Source: Luidia sarsii
Taxonomy: Eukaryota > Echinodermata > Asteroidea > Paxillosida > Luidiidae
Reading direction: 5' to 3'
Assembly: GCA_949987565.1 (NCBI GenBank)
Contig: OX465103.1
Span: 3,766,548 to 3,830,547, forward strand
Length of the DNA: 64,000 nt
The notes under the pieces were generated by a model. The model worked only from the letters and a program-made list of their open reading frames with translations, made no database searches and was not told the origin of the DNA. Every line of letters starts with the position of its first letter. Within the stretch, counting starts at the first letter, position 1. Shown here piece by piece: positions 51,429 through 61,796 of this stretch. Both the position numbers and the translations under genes were made by a program.

Positions 51429-52234
51429 TTCGCTATGGGCCCATATTATGTTTGTGCGAAACAATTTACGGGGTGGGGGCAAGGGGGAGGGGAGGGGGCT
51501 ATACCAGTTGAAGTTAAAGCTAGGGATTGGCTTCCTGCACAGCCAATAAACGCTTTCTGCACAGCGAATACAACGTACATTCTTATTATTCTTATTCATA
51601 TTTATTGATCTCATCCAACAGCAAACAAAATGCCAGTTACAGGGAGATATATAAAAATAAATAAAACACTAATTTGATAAATTAATTTACAATGAAATAG
51701 TTAAATAAATAATGGATATATCATTCATAGAACATTGAAACAAACAGACAGACAAACAGAAAACAAGCAAACAAGGACAACTATGCAAGAAGCAGAGATT
51801 CAAACCACAATCAATCACAACAATTCAGCACATAGTCAAAGACTGAAACACAAACAGCACATCAAGTATTAAAAGTTGAAAGAGCTGCATGGACCTGGCG
51901 GCGAAAAGAATGCACGGAAGGAGCACCGAACACACCACACATCCCATGCAGCCTGTTGTAAGTGGACGAAATCCTGGAGATGAAGCCACGCTTTGTCACT
52001 TCAACTCGGCTGCGCGGGATGTGGAAGATGCGCTCCTGTGCATGCCTTGTCCGCCGCACAGGTACATGCAGACAAAAAGGGTTGGAGTCGGTTACAGTAT
52101 ATAAATACTATGGAAAAACCTGTACAAGAATAAACAGTCATTTACCCATGTACGTGGACAATAAGAGTGACCTGAGACTAAATTCTTCATAGTTATTACT
52201 TTGTTTGTGCATAAACATATGGGCCCATAGCGAA
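51429..52234. mobile_element. TIR-bounded 806-bp segment carrying a LINE tail
   Basis: TTCGCTATGGGCCCATAT at 51429-51446 is exactly inverted at 52217-52234. Between these ends lie a decayed reverse-transcriptase C-terminus (minus strand, 51862-52068) and a repeat-like AT-rich 3' region (51590-51860). Left of it is a palindromic stretch of TGGTATTAATAATACCA type (51370-51430). The simplest reading is a LINE fragment inserted in, or captured by, a DNA element. No clean target duplication is seen. Confidence 0.45.
51862..52068 (-). pseudogene. Non-LTR retrotransposon reverse-transcriptase C-terminal remnant
   Basis: The minus-strand frame reads HVPVRRTRHAQERIFHIPRS, then RVEVTKRGFISRISSTYNRL, and ends SVHSFRRQVHAALSTFNT plus stop. 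This resembles the C-terminal tail after the RT domain of many LINEs: a basic stretch, then R-x-FxxR...YNxL, then SVxxFRRxV. Only about 67 residues remain and the catalytic RT region is absent, so it is a 5'-truncated fragment, the usual fate of LINE copies. The family (CR1, Jockey or other) cannot be assigned. Recognition is by pattern only. Confidence 0.5.
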
Positions 52235-53139
52235 TAATTATGTGATACGGAAACAGATATCACGTACGGGACGCCCCCTCCCCTCCATGCTGCCGGCATG
52301 GTTCGAGAGAGGGCGGAAGGGGTAGGGGGATTTGGCGCGGAAGGGTTGGGAAATGGAACTTAACAGGGAGGGCGGCATGGGTATGATGGATTGGGTCGAG
52401 GTGGCTGAGTTACTGCCCAAGAGAAAATTGGAAGGGTGGGGCCGCGGGGGGGGGGGAGAGAAACATATAAGGCATGCTTATTCTAAGATTCGCTCCTCTG
52501 ACCTGTACCTTTTCAATCCTCCTGCCAATGACATAAGTAGAAACTATGTGAAAAGGTGTTTACCAGAGAATCGGCAAAAAAAAATGGGGGTAAAAATGTG
52601 GGTAAAAACAGCAACTGAAAGTCATACAAGAACGTTGCTAAGCACTACAAACTGACTAAAAATAATGACCAGAAGGGATTCAATTAGTGATTCTGCCTTT
52701 TTGAGAAAGGTCCTGCTGGGATCAAGACGGCAGACTCTCTGAATTATTCAGTTTTGCATTTTCAAACAGTTATTAGAGGCCCTGACTTCTCCATCACAGC
52801 TGTGCCATCGGACTTTTCTGATTGGCAGAATTAGTGAAAGGATCTCTTACAAGTACTATCGGGACGGGGAGTTTGAGTCGTATTGAGCGGTGACGATCGA
52901 AGCGTGGCTTTATCTCCCGGATTTCCTCCGTCTATTGTAATGACTGTGTTTGGTGCACCTTTTGGGACTCACAAGTCACATCTTTTCACAAACACGTTTA
53001 CCTTACTCTTTTGAGTTGAAATCAACCGGCCATTGTAGTCCTACATAAAAATTCCGTGTAACACGCTTTTTTGTGTAGGTTTATTTTGTATTGAGTCTTT
53101 AATTGCTATAGTAATCTATTCATGTTTTAAAAAACTAAA

Positions 53140-53257
53140 AGTGATATACAAAAAATGTTGCAAACTGCTTACTGACTAAAATTACCAACCTGAATGCAAA
53201 TCTCAAAATTTTAGTGGGCCTGACGTTTCGATCCTAGCAGGACCTTTCTCAAATGTT
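53140..53257 (+). repeat. Fold-back family, single-arm (monomer) copy
   Basis: This is a full left unit from GTGATATACAAAAAATGTTG through GTGGGCCTGACGTTTCGATC, ending at CCTTTCTCAAA, with no inverted partner. A similar single unit lies at 4920-5000 (+). Reverse-strand monomers beginning at the same point (TTTGAGAAAGGTCC) lie at 8460-8560, 31468-31512, 52696-52775 and 56335-56445. All end at what is the apex of the hairpin in copies A, C and D. Confidence 0.75.
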
Positions 53258-53639
53258 TTGAATGACTTATTTTTTTGTACAGCTTGAATCTTATAATATT
53301 TATGTTCAACGATTCCATTCCTGTAACTGGCGGTCCTTCCGTTGTTGGATGTGGTAAATAAATAAATAAATTGATTTCAATGATGAAAAAAATAATAATT
53401 CAGAAACTCCATTTGGACATGGATTGATGCATTGCTCTCGTAAAACCTGTGAATTTAACGATACCCCAGGCTTGGGCGTGTACGAAACATTTTTGAACTC
53501 GTATTCAGGGATTGTGCGGGCCTTTTGTGATTCCATTGTGCATTCATCGGGCAGCTGTACTTGGAAACGGTTACTATGCCTTGTGGGAAATAATACTGTC
53601 AATATATCGCAGCGTAAAATACATTAGAATGATTTTCAA

Positions 53640-53912
53640 CACGTACATTGGATTGTACATGTACATGTACAGTACAGTACATGTACGTGCACGTGTAAAG
53701 GACCGCTCATGTACCGTACATCTGCATGTACATGTACATGTGCATGTGCATGTGCATGTGCATGCACATGCACATGTACATGTACATGTACATGTGCACG
53801 TACATCTACATGTACATTTGTACATGTACGTGCACGTGCACGTGTAAAGTACCGCACATGTACAATGTACATGTACATGTACATGCACATGTACGGTACA
53901 TGTTTACAAATG
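53640..53912. repeat. ACATGT/GCATGT array with a palindromic centre
   Basis: ACATGTACATGT units change to (GTGCAT)n, reach a centre TGCATGCA near 53760, and turn back to CACATG and ACATGT units. The array lies about 1.2 kb upstream of the VGLL4 start codon. Confidence 0.85.
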
Positions 53913-54599
53913 GTACACAGGCTACATGCGTAGTGCCTTGATGCATCCTATCTACGTGGGTGATAAATGCCAGCGAGCCAATTTGCGTGTCAACAAGGCA
54001 TGACGCAAATCTGCTACATAAATGATTAATATTTCAAAAATGCACCGTCGCATTTGAACTGCCCATTTTGTTTAGGAGACACATCATCGGCCGGCAGTGG
54101 GATGGGCGTTTTCAAGCGGGAGTATAATGTGTCGATCGCGACTATTTTCCCCCCTCCCCGTTGTCGAGGCAGTGGGTCAGTAGAAAAGTTCACCGGAGGA
54201 ATTTCGCCTCTTTTTTTCTCCCTGAAAGCCCCAGCGATTTAGCCCTTCGCTCGTATTATAACGCGTAAAAGGCGATGACATTCTGGAATGGGTGAGAAAC
54301 TCAACGGAGGGTCACTTCATTGCGCGCTTATCAACGGACGCAAAACAGTTTTAAAAGAAATTCATAAAAAAACCAATGCACTCTGACGGATTGACTTGAG
54401 CAAAATTTAATCTATTCATTGAGTGTGATGATTTTTCTCAAGAAAATGACTTAATTGGTTGTTACTCCGCTGCGTTGTGAGCCATAGATGTCCGTCCCCT
54501 CACAATGTCGCCTATAGCGCACCCCTAATAATAGAACGGTCCGTGCAAGGTGCATACCTTCATTCCTAACATTTTTTCCATTCATTGCAACTTGTTTGA

Positions 54600-55090
54600 T
54601 CGCTGCATGCGAACCATCAACCCCGCACCGGCTGTATACAATAAACTACCGATTTTTTTTCTTCTACCGTGCGTTCCTCGGCAAATACGATCGGGGAAAA
54701 AAAAGAGGAGCCCCCCGAAGAAAAAAACCCGACCGTAGCCAGCCGACGAGTCGACGGCCGTTGTTTACTGGCGATCAATCGGCGATCGGCTGGGTCGTGG
54801 GACCGTTTTCCCTCTCGAACTCTCGGGTATTGAGTGACGGAATTTCTCCGTCACCCGTTCAACAACCACTGCGGACACCTTGCGTTAGTGTGGATTCTGT
54901 CTGTGTGTGTGTGTGTGTGTTTGTGTGGTGGGGTTTTTGTTTTTTCTTCTTCTCCGGCCATCCATCGTTCACGGACTATAGCAGTAGCTAGCACAGTGGT
55001 CGTTGTTGTTGCTCGGTGGAATCGATCAGCTCGCAGCGGGTCATCTTGGAAAACCTTCCTGGCATCACCATCATCATCATCATCATCATC
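54600..55090 (+). promoter_or_regulatory. Probable VGLL4 promoter and 5' UTR
   Basis: This is the region just upstream of the VGLL4 start codon. About 54720-54850 is markedly rich in CpG (runs of CGACG, CGATCG and TCGACGG), unlike the surrounding AT-rich DNA, as expected for an animal promoter. A GT microsatellite lies at about 54900-54930 and a CAT/ATC trinucleotide run at about 55058-55090. The forkhead-like word TGTTTAC is at about 54764. No convincing TATA box or initiator was found, and the transcription start cannot be placed from sequence. The role is inferred from position and composition only. Confidence 0.5.
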
Positions 55091-55157
55091 ATGGAAACTC
55101 CACTCGATGTCTTGTCTCGGGCTGCAACCATGCTGGAGACGGACAGGCCAGTCAACA
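55091..55157 (+). CDS. VGLL4: Vestigial-like protein 4 (VGLL4), first coding exon
   Basis: The ATG at 55091 opens METPLDVLSRAATMLETDRP, then VN and the first base of the next codon, followed by a strong donor, AACA|GTAAGT (GT at 55158-55159). The first twelve residues METPLDVLSRAA match the N-terminus of the main vertebrate VGLL4 isoform exactly, and divergence afterwards is expected. VGLL4 is a nuclear co-repressor that binds TEAD factors through two C-terminal TDU motifs and competes with YAP. Those motifs are encoded by later exons not seen before 64000. The start is well supported: an in-frame TAG lies upstream at 54989-54991, there is no ATG between it and 55091, and the context has A at -3 and G at +4. 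A (CAT/ATC)n tract runs directly into the start codon. Confidence 0.85.
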
Positions 55158-55177
55158 GTAAGTGCTCGCCAACATTT

Positions 55178-55330
55178 CTGTCTCCCCTCTCCCTCCCGAT
55201 CCTCTCCCACCCTCCCGATCCTCTCCCTCCCTCCCGATCCTCTCCCTCCCTCCCGATCCTCTCCCTCCCTCCCGATCCTCTCCCTCCCTCCCGATCCTCT
55301 CCCTTCCTCCCGATCCTCTCCCTCCCTCGT
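55178..55330. repeat. 19-bp polypyrimidine minisatellite
   Basis: About eight copies of CCCGATCCTCTCCCTCCCT, starting about 20 bp after the VGLL4 exon 1 donor. The strand is nearly all C and T apart from the GA step in each unit. Confidence 0.9.
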
Positions 55331-55884
55331 CATCTGACCCATTCCTCCCCCTCCCCCCGCCCCCCATCAACCCCCTCTATCCCTCATAATACTCTGATGG
55401 AATTCCGAAGTTGCTCGGACTCTTACAGGTCGAGACTCCGAATGGAACGCATGGTGTAGCAGGAATAATAATAGACAACAGAGTCGATCAATGCTTGGCA
55501 AGATCCCTTGGCCGACAAGATATTTTTGGGTGTTAACTGCAAAGTCTGGCATACCATGGCTATTGTGTTCTTGTGATTCATAGCTATAGTCTATAGCTTA
55601 GGCCTTCTGGCAGTGCAGTGCAGTACATACCTGAGTGATTCCCCCCCTCTTCTAAACCGTAAAACGGGGCACAGTATTGATTTACATTTTCCTACCACAC
55701 TTGATGCAGGCATGCAGGCAACTGACATTCCTAATCATCAACTCCTGCCCAGCAGAATGATAAAAAAACATGGATTTCCTATAAAAAAAACCACTTCGAT
55801 CAGTGGATTTTTAATTATAAAAAGATTTAAGTGATATACAAAAATATTGCTAACTTTTTAATGACTGAAATTACCAAAATGCAA

Positions 55885-56005
55885 ATCTCAAAATTTAGTG
55901 GGCCTGACGTTTCGATCCTAGCAGGACCTTTCTCAAAGACAGAGAGAAAGCCTTTGAGAAAGGTCCTGCTAGGATCGAAACGTCAGGCCCACTAAATTTT
56001 GAGAT
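55885..56005. repeat. Fold-back repeat, hairpin copy D (perfect arms)
   Basis: Arms 55885-55938 and 55952-56005 are 54 nt each with no mismatch and a 13-nt loop. The 5' extension is present only on the left (from about 55830). It lies in VGLL4 intron 1. Confidence 0.88.
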
Positions 56006-56124
56006 ATAAATAAATTAATAGGCCTAATATAAGACTGGGGTTATGAATATGTAGCCTCATTTTATCTAAAACAAAAAATTATTATAAAATATAAATATCA
56101 CAATTTTTTGGGAAAAATGGAAAA

Positions 56125-56250
56125 GAAAACCATGACTGGAATGGGACTTGAACCCAAGACTTCGGTCTTCAGTCCCGGTCCAGTCAAAGTTTTCTTTGCC
56201 ATTTTTCAGAGTTGTTCACAATTTCCCAGTCAGTTTTTCCTTTATTTGTT
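56125..56250 (+). repeat. SINE-like tail with rearranged head
   Basis: The tail TCCAGTCAAAGTTTTCTTTG then TTTCCCAGTCAGTTTTTCCT is complete. The head is odd: TGGGACTTGAACCCAAGAC is a B box in reverse sense, followed by GTCTTCAGTCCCGGTCC. A similar double-headed arrangement lies at 16192-16318, where GGGATCTGAACCC and GGGTTCTAATCCC face each other. Confidence 0.5.
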
Positions 56251-58029
56251 TGACAGTGTCTCTCTGTGTAGAAAATTTCAGATGCTTCGATCATGTCGAT
56301 CCTACTAAGGCAGAAAGCCCATCTCAAAGCCGTTGTCTTTGAAAAAGGTCCTGCTAGGATCAAAAGGTCAGGCCCTCTGACTCTAAATGTATGAGATTTG
56401 CATTTTTGTCATTTAGTCAGTAAGGAGTTTGCAACATTTTGCGTATTATTACTCTGTGTGGAAAATCATTTTCAGAAAGATTTTAGGTTAATTCCTACAC
56501 CTATAAAAGGATGGCAAAATCCTATACATTAGACCACCTATTGTTACACTATGTACAATAACGATGTAGTATTAAACTAAAATCTTTTACTTTAAATAAT
56601 GGTTATTTCATTGGTGGCCTCTGGTATGGTGATTGTCGTGATTTTCAGTGCATATTTGTATTTCGCTAGTCTTGCTATTCAAATTTATGCGTAATCATTG
56701 AACTTTAATGGCATGTGCGTGCATAAATTCTTGCTGCGCGCAATATGAAAATCAGGATTATGTTACAACAAGGATCTGAAAGCATGCGATGACGCTATGC
56801 TGTGCTGTGCTTAGCCGGGCAAGAAATGGAGTCTGGCTGGCTTGCTAAAGGCTCCAAGGCAGGGACACACATACACACCACGACCACACAAAAAATGCCA
56901 ATGGAGGCTCCGGCGAAGCAAGAGATTAGATTTCATTTTTTTTTTCAATTTTCTTTTTCCTCCTCTCGCGGAAAATTGGTTCCCGGGGTTTTGAGTAACG
57001 GTAATGCTAGACGCGTCAGAGTGCACATTGAATGGGAAATACAGCAACAATATAGCCAGGGCCTTATTGATAAAAATCCATCCAGAATTATTAATTAGAT
57101 TTATGTTCTCCTAACACTTATGTTCTCAGGATTTAGGGCGCCTTCCCAATTCTGTCAATTCCGAAATTTTGCCACCGGCTAGATTTCTGTGTTTCGAATG
57201 CCAGTGCTTGATTTATATGTAAGGCCAGTGACTCGTTTGAAGACCATCTAGACTATAGACAGAGTCCGTTATTAAGGTATGTCTCAGTTGAAAGAGAAGA
57301 AAGATGTCAGAAATACAGCCCTAGGCAAACTTGTGGGACCATTTTGAGATGTGGCTTTCGCAACGGGCAAAGGAGTCGTTCAATTTCAAAGGCGTGTGTT
57401 ATTTCGGAGGTTCTCGCTGACTTGCACTCTTGGACCCTTGCGACAGGCCGCACTGCGTAATTCTTTGATTTCTGACGTGCTGGGGTTATAGAGTGTTTCA
57501 GACGCTCAGTTTGCCAGAACGTGGCCAGAAGAAGCCGCAGCCCCAGTCTGTATAAAATACAGAAACCACCACTGCTGTTGCACTCATTGGAAATAGCATG
57601 TGCAGTGGATGGCCAACCTCCTTCTCGGCCAGTAATTTGAAGCAGGGGTTTGTGGAGTCCCCAAGTCCCAACAATTAAAGCACCATGGGATAATTGAAAT
57701 CTAATTACATGTACTGCTGCGAGAACACCATCGTGGATGCAGCATGGTGAATTTTGTGTCCCAAGTGTTGGAGAATTTGTTGCCGTTTACGGATGATTGA
57801 AAATTCAGGATTTCCTCTCTGCTCCCTGAGCCCCCTCCCTCACAAACATGCACAGTGCACACACCAACCATCTATCAAATTCAGAGCAAACAGTGTCCAC
57901 ATTTTTTCTTCTTTGAGAATTACTCTTTGGCAGAAGCTGCCACCTGCAGAAACTGTCAGGCCTGGGCTTTGATGTTTAGCGCTAGGACTTCGTGTTAGGA
58001 GTAGCGCCCTGCTGGTTGGGATTGTGGAA

Positions 58030-58355
58030 GGGGGGAGAGAGAGAGGGGGAGGGTGGAAGGAAGAGGACAGAGAGAGGGGTGGAAGGAGAGAGAGAGGTGG
58101 AGAAAGAGAGGGAGAGAGAGAGAAAGAGAGATAGAGAGGGAGAGAGAGAGAGAGGGAGAAAGAGAGAGGGGGGAGAGAGAGAGAAGAGAGATAGAGAGGG
58201 AGAGAGAGAGGGGGGGGGGAGAAAGAGAGGGAGAGAGAGAAAGGGAGATAGAGAGGGAGAGAGAGGGGAGCGAGAGAGGTGGAGAGAGAGAGATGGGGAG
58301 AAAGAGAGGGAGACAGATAGAGAGAGAGATAGAGAGGGGGAGAAAGAGAGAGGGG

Positions 58356-58393
<38 letters not shown>

Positions 58394-58750
58394 GGGAGAG
58401 AGAGAGAGGGGGGAGAAAGTGAGGGAGAGAGAGAGAAAGAAAGATAGAGAGAGAGAGAGAGAGAGAGGGGAGAAAGTGAGGGAGAGAGAGAGAAAGAAAG
58501 ATAGAGAGGGAGAGAGAGAGGGAGAGAGAGAGGGGGAGGAGAAAGAGAGGGAGAAAGAGAGAGAAAGAGAGATAGAGACGGAGAGAGAGAGAGGGGGGAG
58601 AAGAGAGATAGAGAGGGATAGAGGAGAGAGGGGAGAGAGAGTGGAGCTGAGAGAGAGGGGGGGAGAAGAGATAGAGAGAGGTGGAGTGGAAGAGAGAGAG
58701 GGTGGAAAGAGAGGTGGGGGGGTGGGGAGAGAGAGAGAGAGAGGGAGACC
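58030..58750. repeat. GA-rich polypurine tract, about 700 bp
   Basis: Almost uninterrupted GAGAGAGGGAGA-type sequence with short GGGG and GATAGA steps. Long open frames on both strands (Glu/Arg-rich or Ser/Leu-rich) are products of the repeat. It lies in VGLL4 intron 1. Confidence 0.92.
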
Positions 58751-59255
58751 CACAAGATACAATTCCTGCCCTGTTTGCGACCCTCTCTGGAAGACTAGTA
58801 CAGATGGTTTTTAATTTTTTGGTCAGCCTTTTTCCCCGCTTTTCTTTCTTGAAATTGTCGGCGGGATGTACATGCAATCATTTTTTTTTTTACGGTGACT
58901 CTGAATCCCTGGGCAAATCAGCGGCCACAATTAGCCGGTTGTTGGCAGCCTGGGTCTCAGCAAGAGTTGGTATATTCATTAAATTAAGGATGTGAGGAAC
59001 GGATGGGCTGATGTGGCAGGGGTGAGAGATGGGGTGGGGCTGGGGGTAGAGAGTACCCCTTAATTTTCGGCTAACACGATTTCGTTCCACTTTGGCAGCT
59101 TAAATTTTTTTAAATTTTTTTTTTGGAAAGCATGGCAAGTTTGGGCCAGAATTTCTATCAGTGAACTTGTCCCAGTGAACTTGTCCCAGTGCACAAGTGA
59201 TGTCTTGAAAACTTTGAACTATGTACATTGTACAGTACATTCACGATTCATCGGC

Positions 59256-59570
59256 CTAATATACTATAGGTGTATGGTTTTCTTCGGATACAAGTAATTG
59301 GGTAATCTTAGCCATATTAACTGCTTTGAAGTAATCACCTTTATCACTTTTGTTTCCAATTGAGACCAGGTTTAGGGGTAACCGTAAGGATTTGTATTCA
59401 GGGGTCCACTTAATGTATGGGCTTCCCCTTTGGCAGGAATTATTGAGAGCGTTGACGACTGAGAGACTGTCGGACCAAAGTGTGGTGAGACTGTCCTTCT
59501 TGAGAACTTCTGCCGTCTGTCTGCCACGAGGAAATTCAATTTGGAGCTGCAAAGCGTAGCAGAGTGACCA
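59256..59570 (-). pseudogene. Possible RNase H-like retroelement fragment
   Basis: The minus-strand open frame includes CYALQLQIEF, then LTTLWSDSLSVVNALNNS, then GNKSDKGDYFKAVNMAK and a stop. The (W)SDS-x-SVV-x-AL segment resembles the second acidic motif of retroelement RNase H domains, and GNxxD the later motif. Spacing and the missing first motif make this weak. It may be a decayed LINE or LTR fragment, or chance. Confidence 0.25.
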
Positions 59571-59898
59571 ATGACATTGGCCAATTACACGTGCTAATGG
59601 TTTTCAGATCATGGTGGTACAATTCCTAAGTAGTCTGGCCTGGAAGTGATACCGCAAAAAAAAGGTTAGAAGCCTCTAATTCCTGAGCTCTTGCAGTTTA
59701 ATTTGAGAGGGAGTCAGCGAGCTTGCTGCATGGATCTTTTGGCAGCAACCCAACCCCCCCCCCCACATTTGAGTGCAACAATCGAGACTAGAGTATTCTC
59801 AAAATGTAGAGGTTCTGACTTCTGACATGTTGGTTCTAGCAGTGCAGTTCTCTCAAAGGGACTCTCTGTAAAGTCTCTCCGAGATTTGGGTCATTTAA

Positions 59899-60271
59899 AG
59901 CCCCTGTAAGACACAACATTGGTCGAGGTCAAAGAATAGCATCCATACGTTGTCTGATCCAACGTGTGCATGAAATAGCACACCTGTGAACATTTCAGCT
60001 CAATCCGCCAACCGAGTCTCGAGAAAATTGTGAAAACTACTTCATTTGTTTCGCGAAAATGCAGCATTCAACGCTGTACTGTTCCGAAAAATAGTTTAGA
60101 TCTCGGTTAGACATAAACGATTTCTTTAACTCTTTTCTCCCAAAATACAACATTTTAGGCAGAAATATTTCAGTGTGAGGTTTCTACTCTAACCATCTTC
60201 AAGTTGTATAAGTTTCATGTAAATCTGTGAAGATTTCTGTTTTTCGATCTTACCAGTGTTGTGTAGGGGCT
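59899..60271. mobile_element. TTAA MITE, full copy 3 (373 bp), in VGLL4 intron 1
   Basis: Its termini AGCCCCTGTAAGACACAACA and GTGTTGTGTAGGGGCT are flanked by TTAA (59895-59898, 60272-60275). It is in the opposite orientation to the copy at 5518-5871. Shared internal blocks include GACAACGTATGGATGCTATT (here as its complement) and GAGACTCGGTTGGCGGATTG (complement). Small indels account for the length difference. Confidence 0.8.
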
Positions 60272-60522
60272 TTAAGTCAGTAAGGAAGGAGTTTGCAGAT
60301 CTTCTTTTTGTTTGTTTGTTTGGTTTTTTTTTGGGGGGGGTGTTGGTGGTCAGTAGCCAGCTAGGTCAATGACCCCACTGAGTTTGTATGGTATACCCTG
60401 GCATTGGTTATTGGCTTTTGCCTCCAGTTGTTAAATTGAAGCTCTCAACAATTTCTGTCTCTCATTCTCTCTGGTTTGAAGGGATTTGACTTGCAAGTTG
60501 CATGTAAAGTAAAGTACAGGCA

Positions 60523-60677
60523 AACATGTTGCAAAATGCTTACTGGTTTAAATGACCAGGAGGCAAATCTCAAAGCTTGAGAAACCCCCAACATTTTGAT
60601 CCGAACAGGATCTTTGTCAAGAACAGAAAGCTCCAGTGCCTTTGAGAAAGGTATCGTCAGGCCCACTACATTTTCAA
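60523..60677. repeat. Fold-back family, diverged hairpin copy
   Basis: The left unit contains GTTGCAAAATGCTTACTGG and ATTTTGATCCGAACAGGATC. The right arm CCTTTGAGAAAGGTATCGTC lacks the middle of the core by deletion. Other decayed copies are near 22075-22165, 28335-28425, 28480-28590, 29900-29985, 37590-37690, 39400-39450, 46225-46280 and 47655-47705. Confidence 0.6.
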
Positions 60678-61796
60678 AAGGGGGATGAATTTAAAAAGGA
60701 ATTCAGGTTTTTTTTCAAGGAGTGTTTCAGAATTTATAGAGAATGCTGTCCTCAAATTGTGCGTGTTTTTATATAATTATAATTCTGGAAGTATCGGTGT
60801 GTTTGGTCCTTACTACTGACCATTCACCCCCCCTCCCCTCTGCTGCTGCCCTCTTGGAGAAAGAAGAATATCAGACGAGGCTGGAATTAATTGCTGACAT
60901 AAGTAGCTAGCATAACGGATCTTATCTGTAGCACATCGATTGGGCAATGCAGGAAGATGATTCACGTTGCCGGTGTCAGAGAGGAGGGAGGGAGGGGGTG
61001 GGGCAGGAGGTTTAAGTCTGGCGTCTGGAATCGTTGAGATGCTGGGTAATAGGGCAGAGACTGATGACCTGATGTACAGTACATCGTACCTACGGTACCT
61101 ACTGTACATGTACTGTACATTTGTACCTGCCCATGCACAGAAAAAAAAGGACACCTGCTCCATTGGACCTGTGCCAACATCCACACCTAGCCCCAGTTTT
61201 TTTTCTCTCTGATTCACATGCATTCCATGGAGGAATACAAAATAATTTCCTTAAACAGAAAGAATAACCATGACTCCATGAGTAGTTTGCATACATGTAC
61301 ATACTGGGAGATGAAAAAAGGAAATTAGGTTAGCATTGGGAAATACATGCGGCTTATTGTCAGGAATTTGAAGACCCTGTCTTTGTTTTTAGGAGGAAAT
61401 CAGTTTTTTCATTTGGTAATTTGTTAGCGTAATAATTTGATGTGAGTGGAAAGGATTTCTTTAGGTTTGCTAGTAAAGGTTAAAATAAATATATTATGTC
61501 AGTTTTTTTTTTTGGAGTGGGTTGGGGATGGGGGTGGGATAGGTGAGGGTCTGGAGAGGGAGAGAGGGGAAGACATAGTCTGGTTTGGGTAATGAGAGTC
61601 TGGCCATTATGTCAGTCGTTAAAAGGTTTCAGATTTCAACCTTTCTCCCGCTGACAGTCGTGACTGGGAAAAATTCGTCTTTTTGAAAATAACGCAAAAA
61701 AATAAATCCCTGTCAAATTATATCAATATAATGAAACTTGCAAAATTGACCATAATTGTGTCAGTGAGAATCATATACCGGTACATGGCATTCTAT

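Larger units (their letters stand above)
34202..54599. other. Interval between FRMD4 coding start and VGLL4 promoter
   Basis: About 20 kb. It must contain the FRMD4 promoter and 5' exon(s), since the ATG exon begins at an acceptor. The only candidate exon seen ends at 48333. The rest holds MITEs (35717, 47279, 49997), hairpin C (43341), SINE-like units, the LINE remnant (51862) and a fold-back monomer (53140). Unique-looking stretches such as 36900-39400, 40140-41650 and 50260-51370 show no recognisable gene. Confidence 0.65.

Noticed and set aside
53574..53941. Met-Tyr / His-Val / Cys-Thr repeat frames
   Set aside because: ACATGT arrays read open in several frames on both strands. The same applies to arrays at 23.6, 24.1, 25.7 and 26.3 kb.
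54285..54290. GGAATG (TEAD-like site) upstream of VGLL4
   Set aside because: Autoregulation would be attractive, but a single 6-bp word is expected by chance every 2 kb when both strands are counted.
55016..55090. Possible N-terminal extension of VGLL4 with a poly-Ile run
   Set aside because: It would need a GTG start in an animal gene. The Ile run is a trinucleotide repeat in the 5' UTR, and the ATG at 55091 matches the VGLL4 N-terminus.
57840..58877. Very long open frames on both strands (Ser/Leu-rich and Glu/Arg-rich)
   Set aside because: They are created entirely by the GA/TC microsatellite, which has no stop codons in several frames. No non-repetitive protein segment is present.
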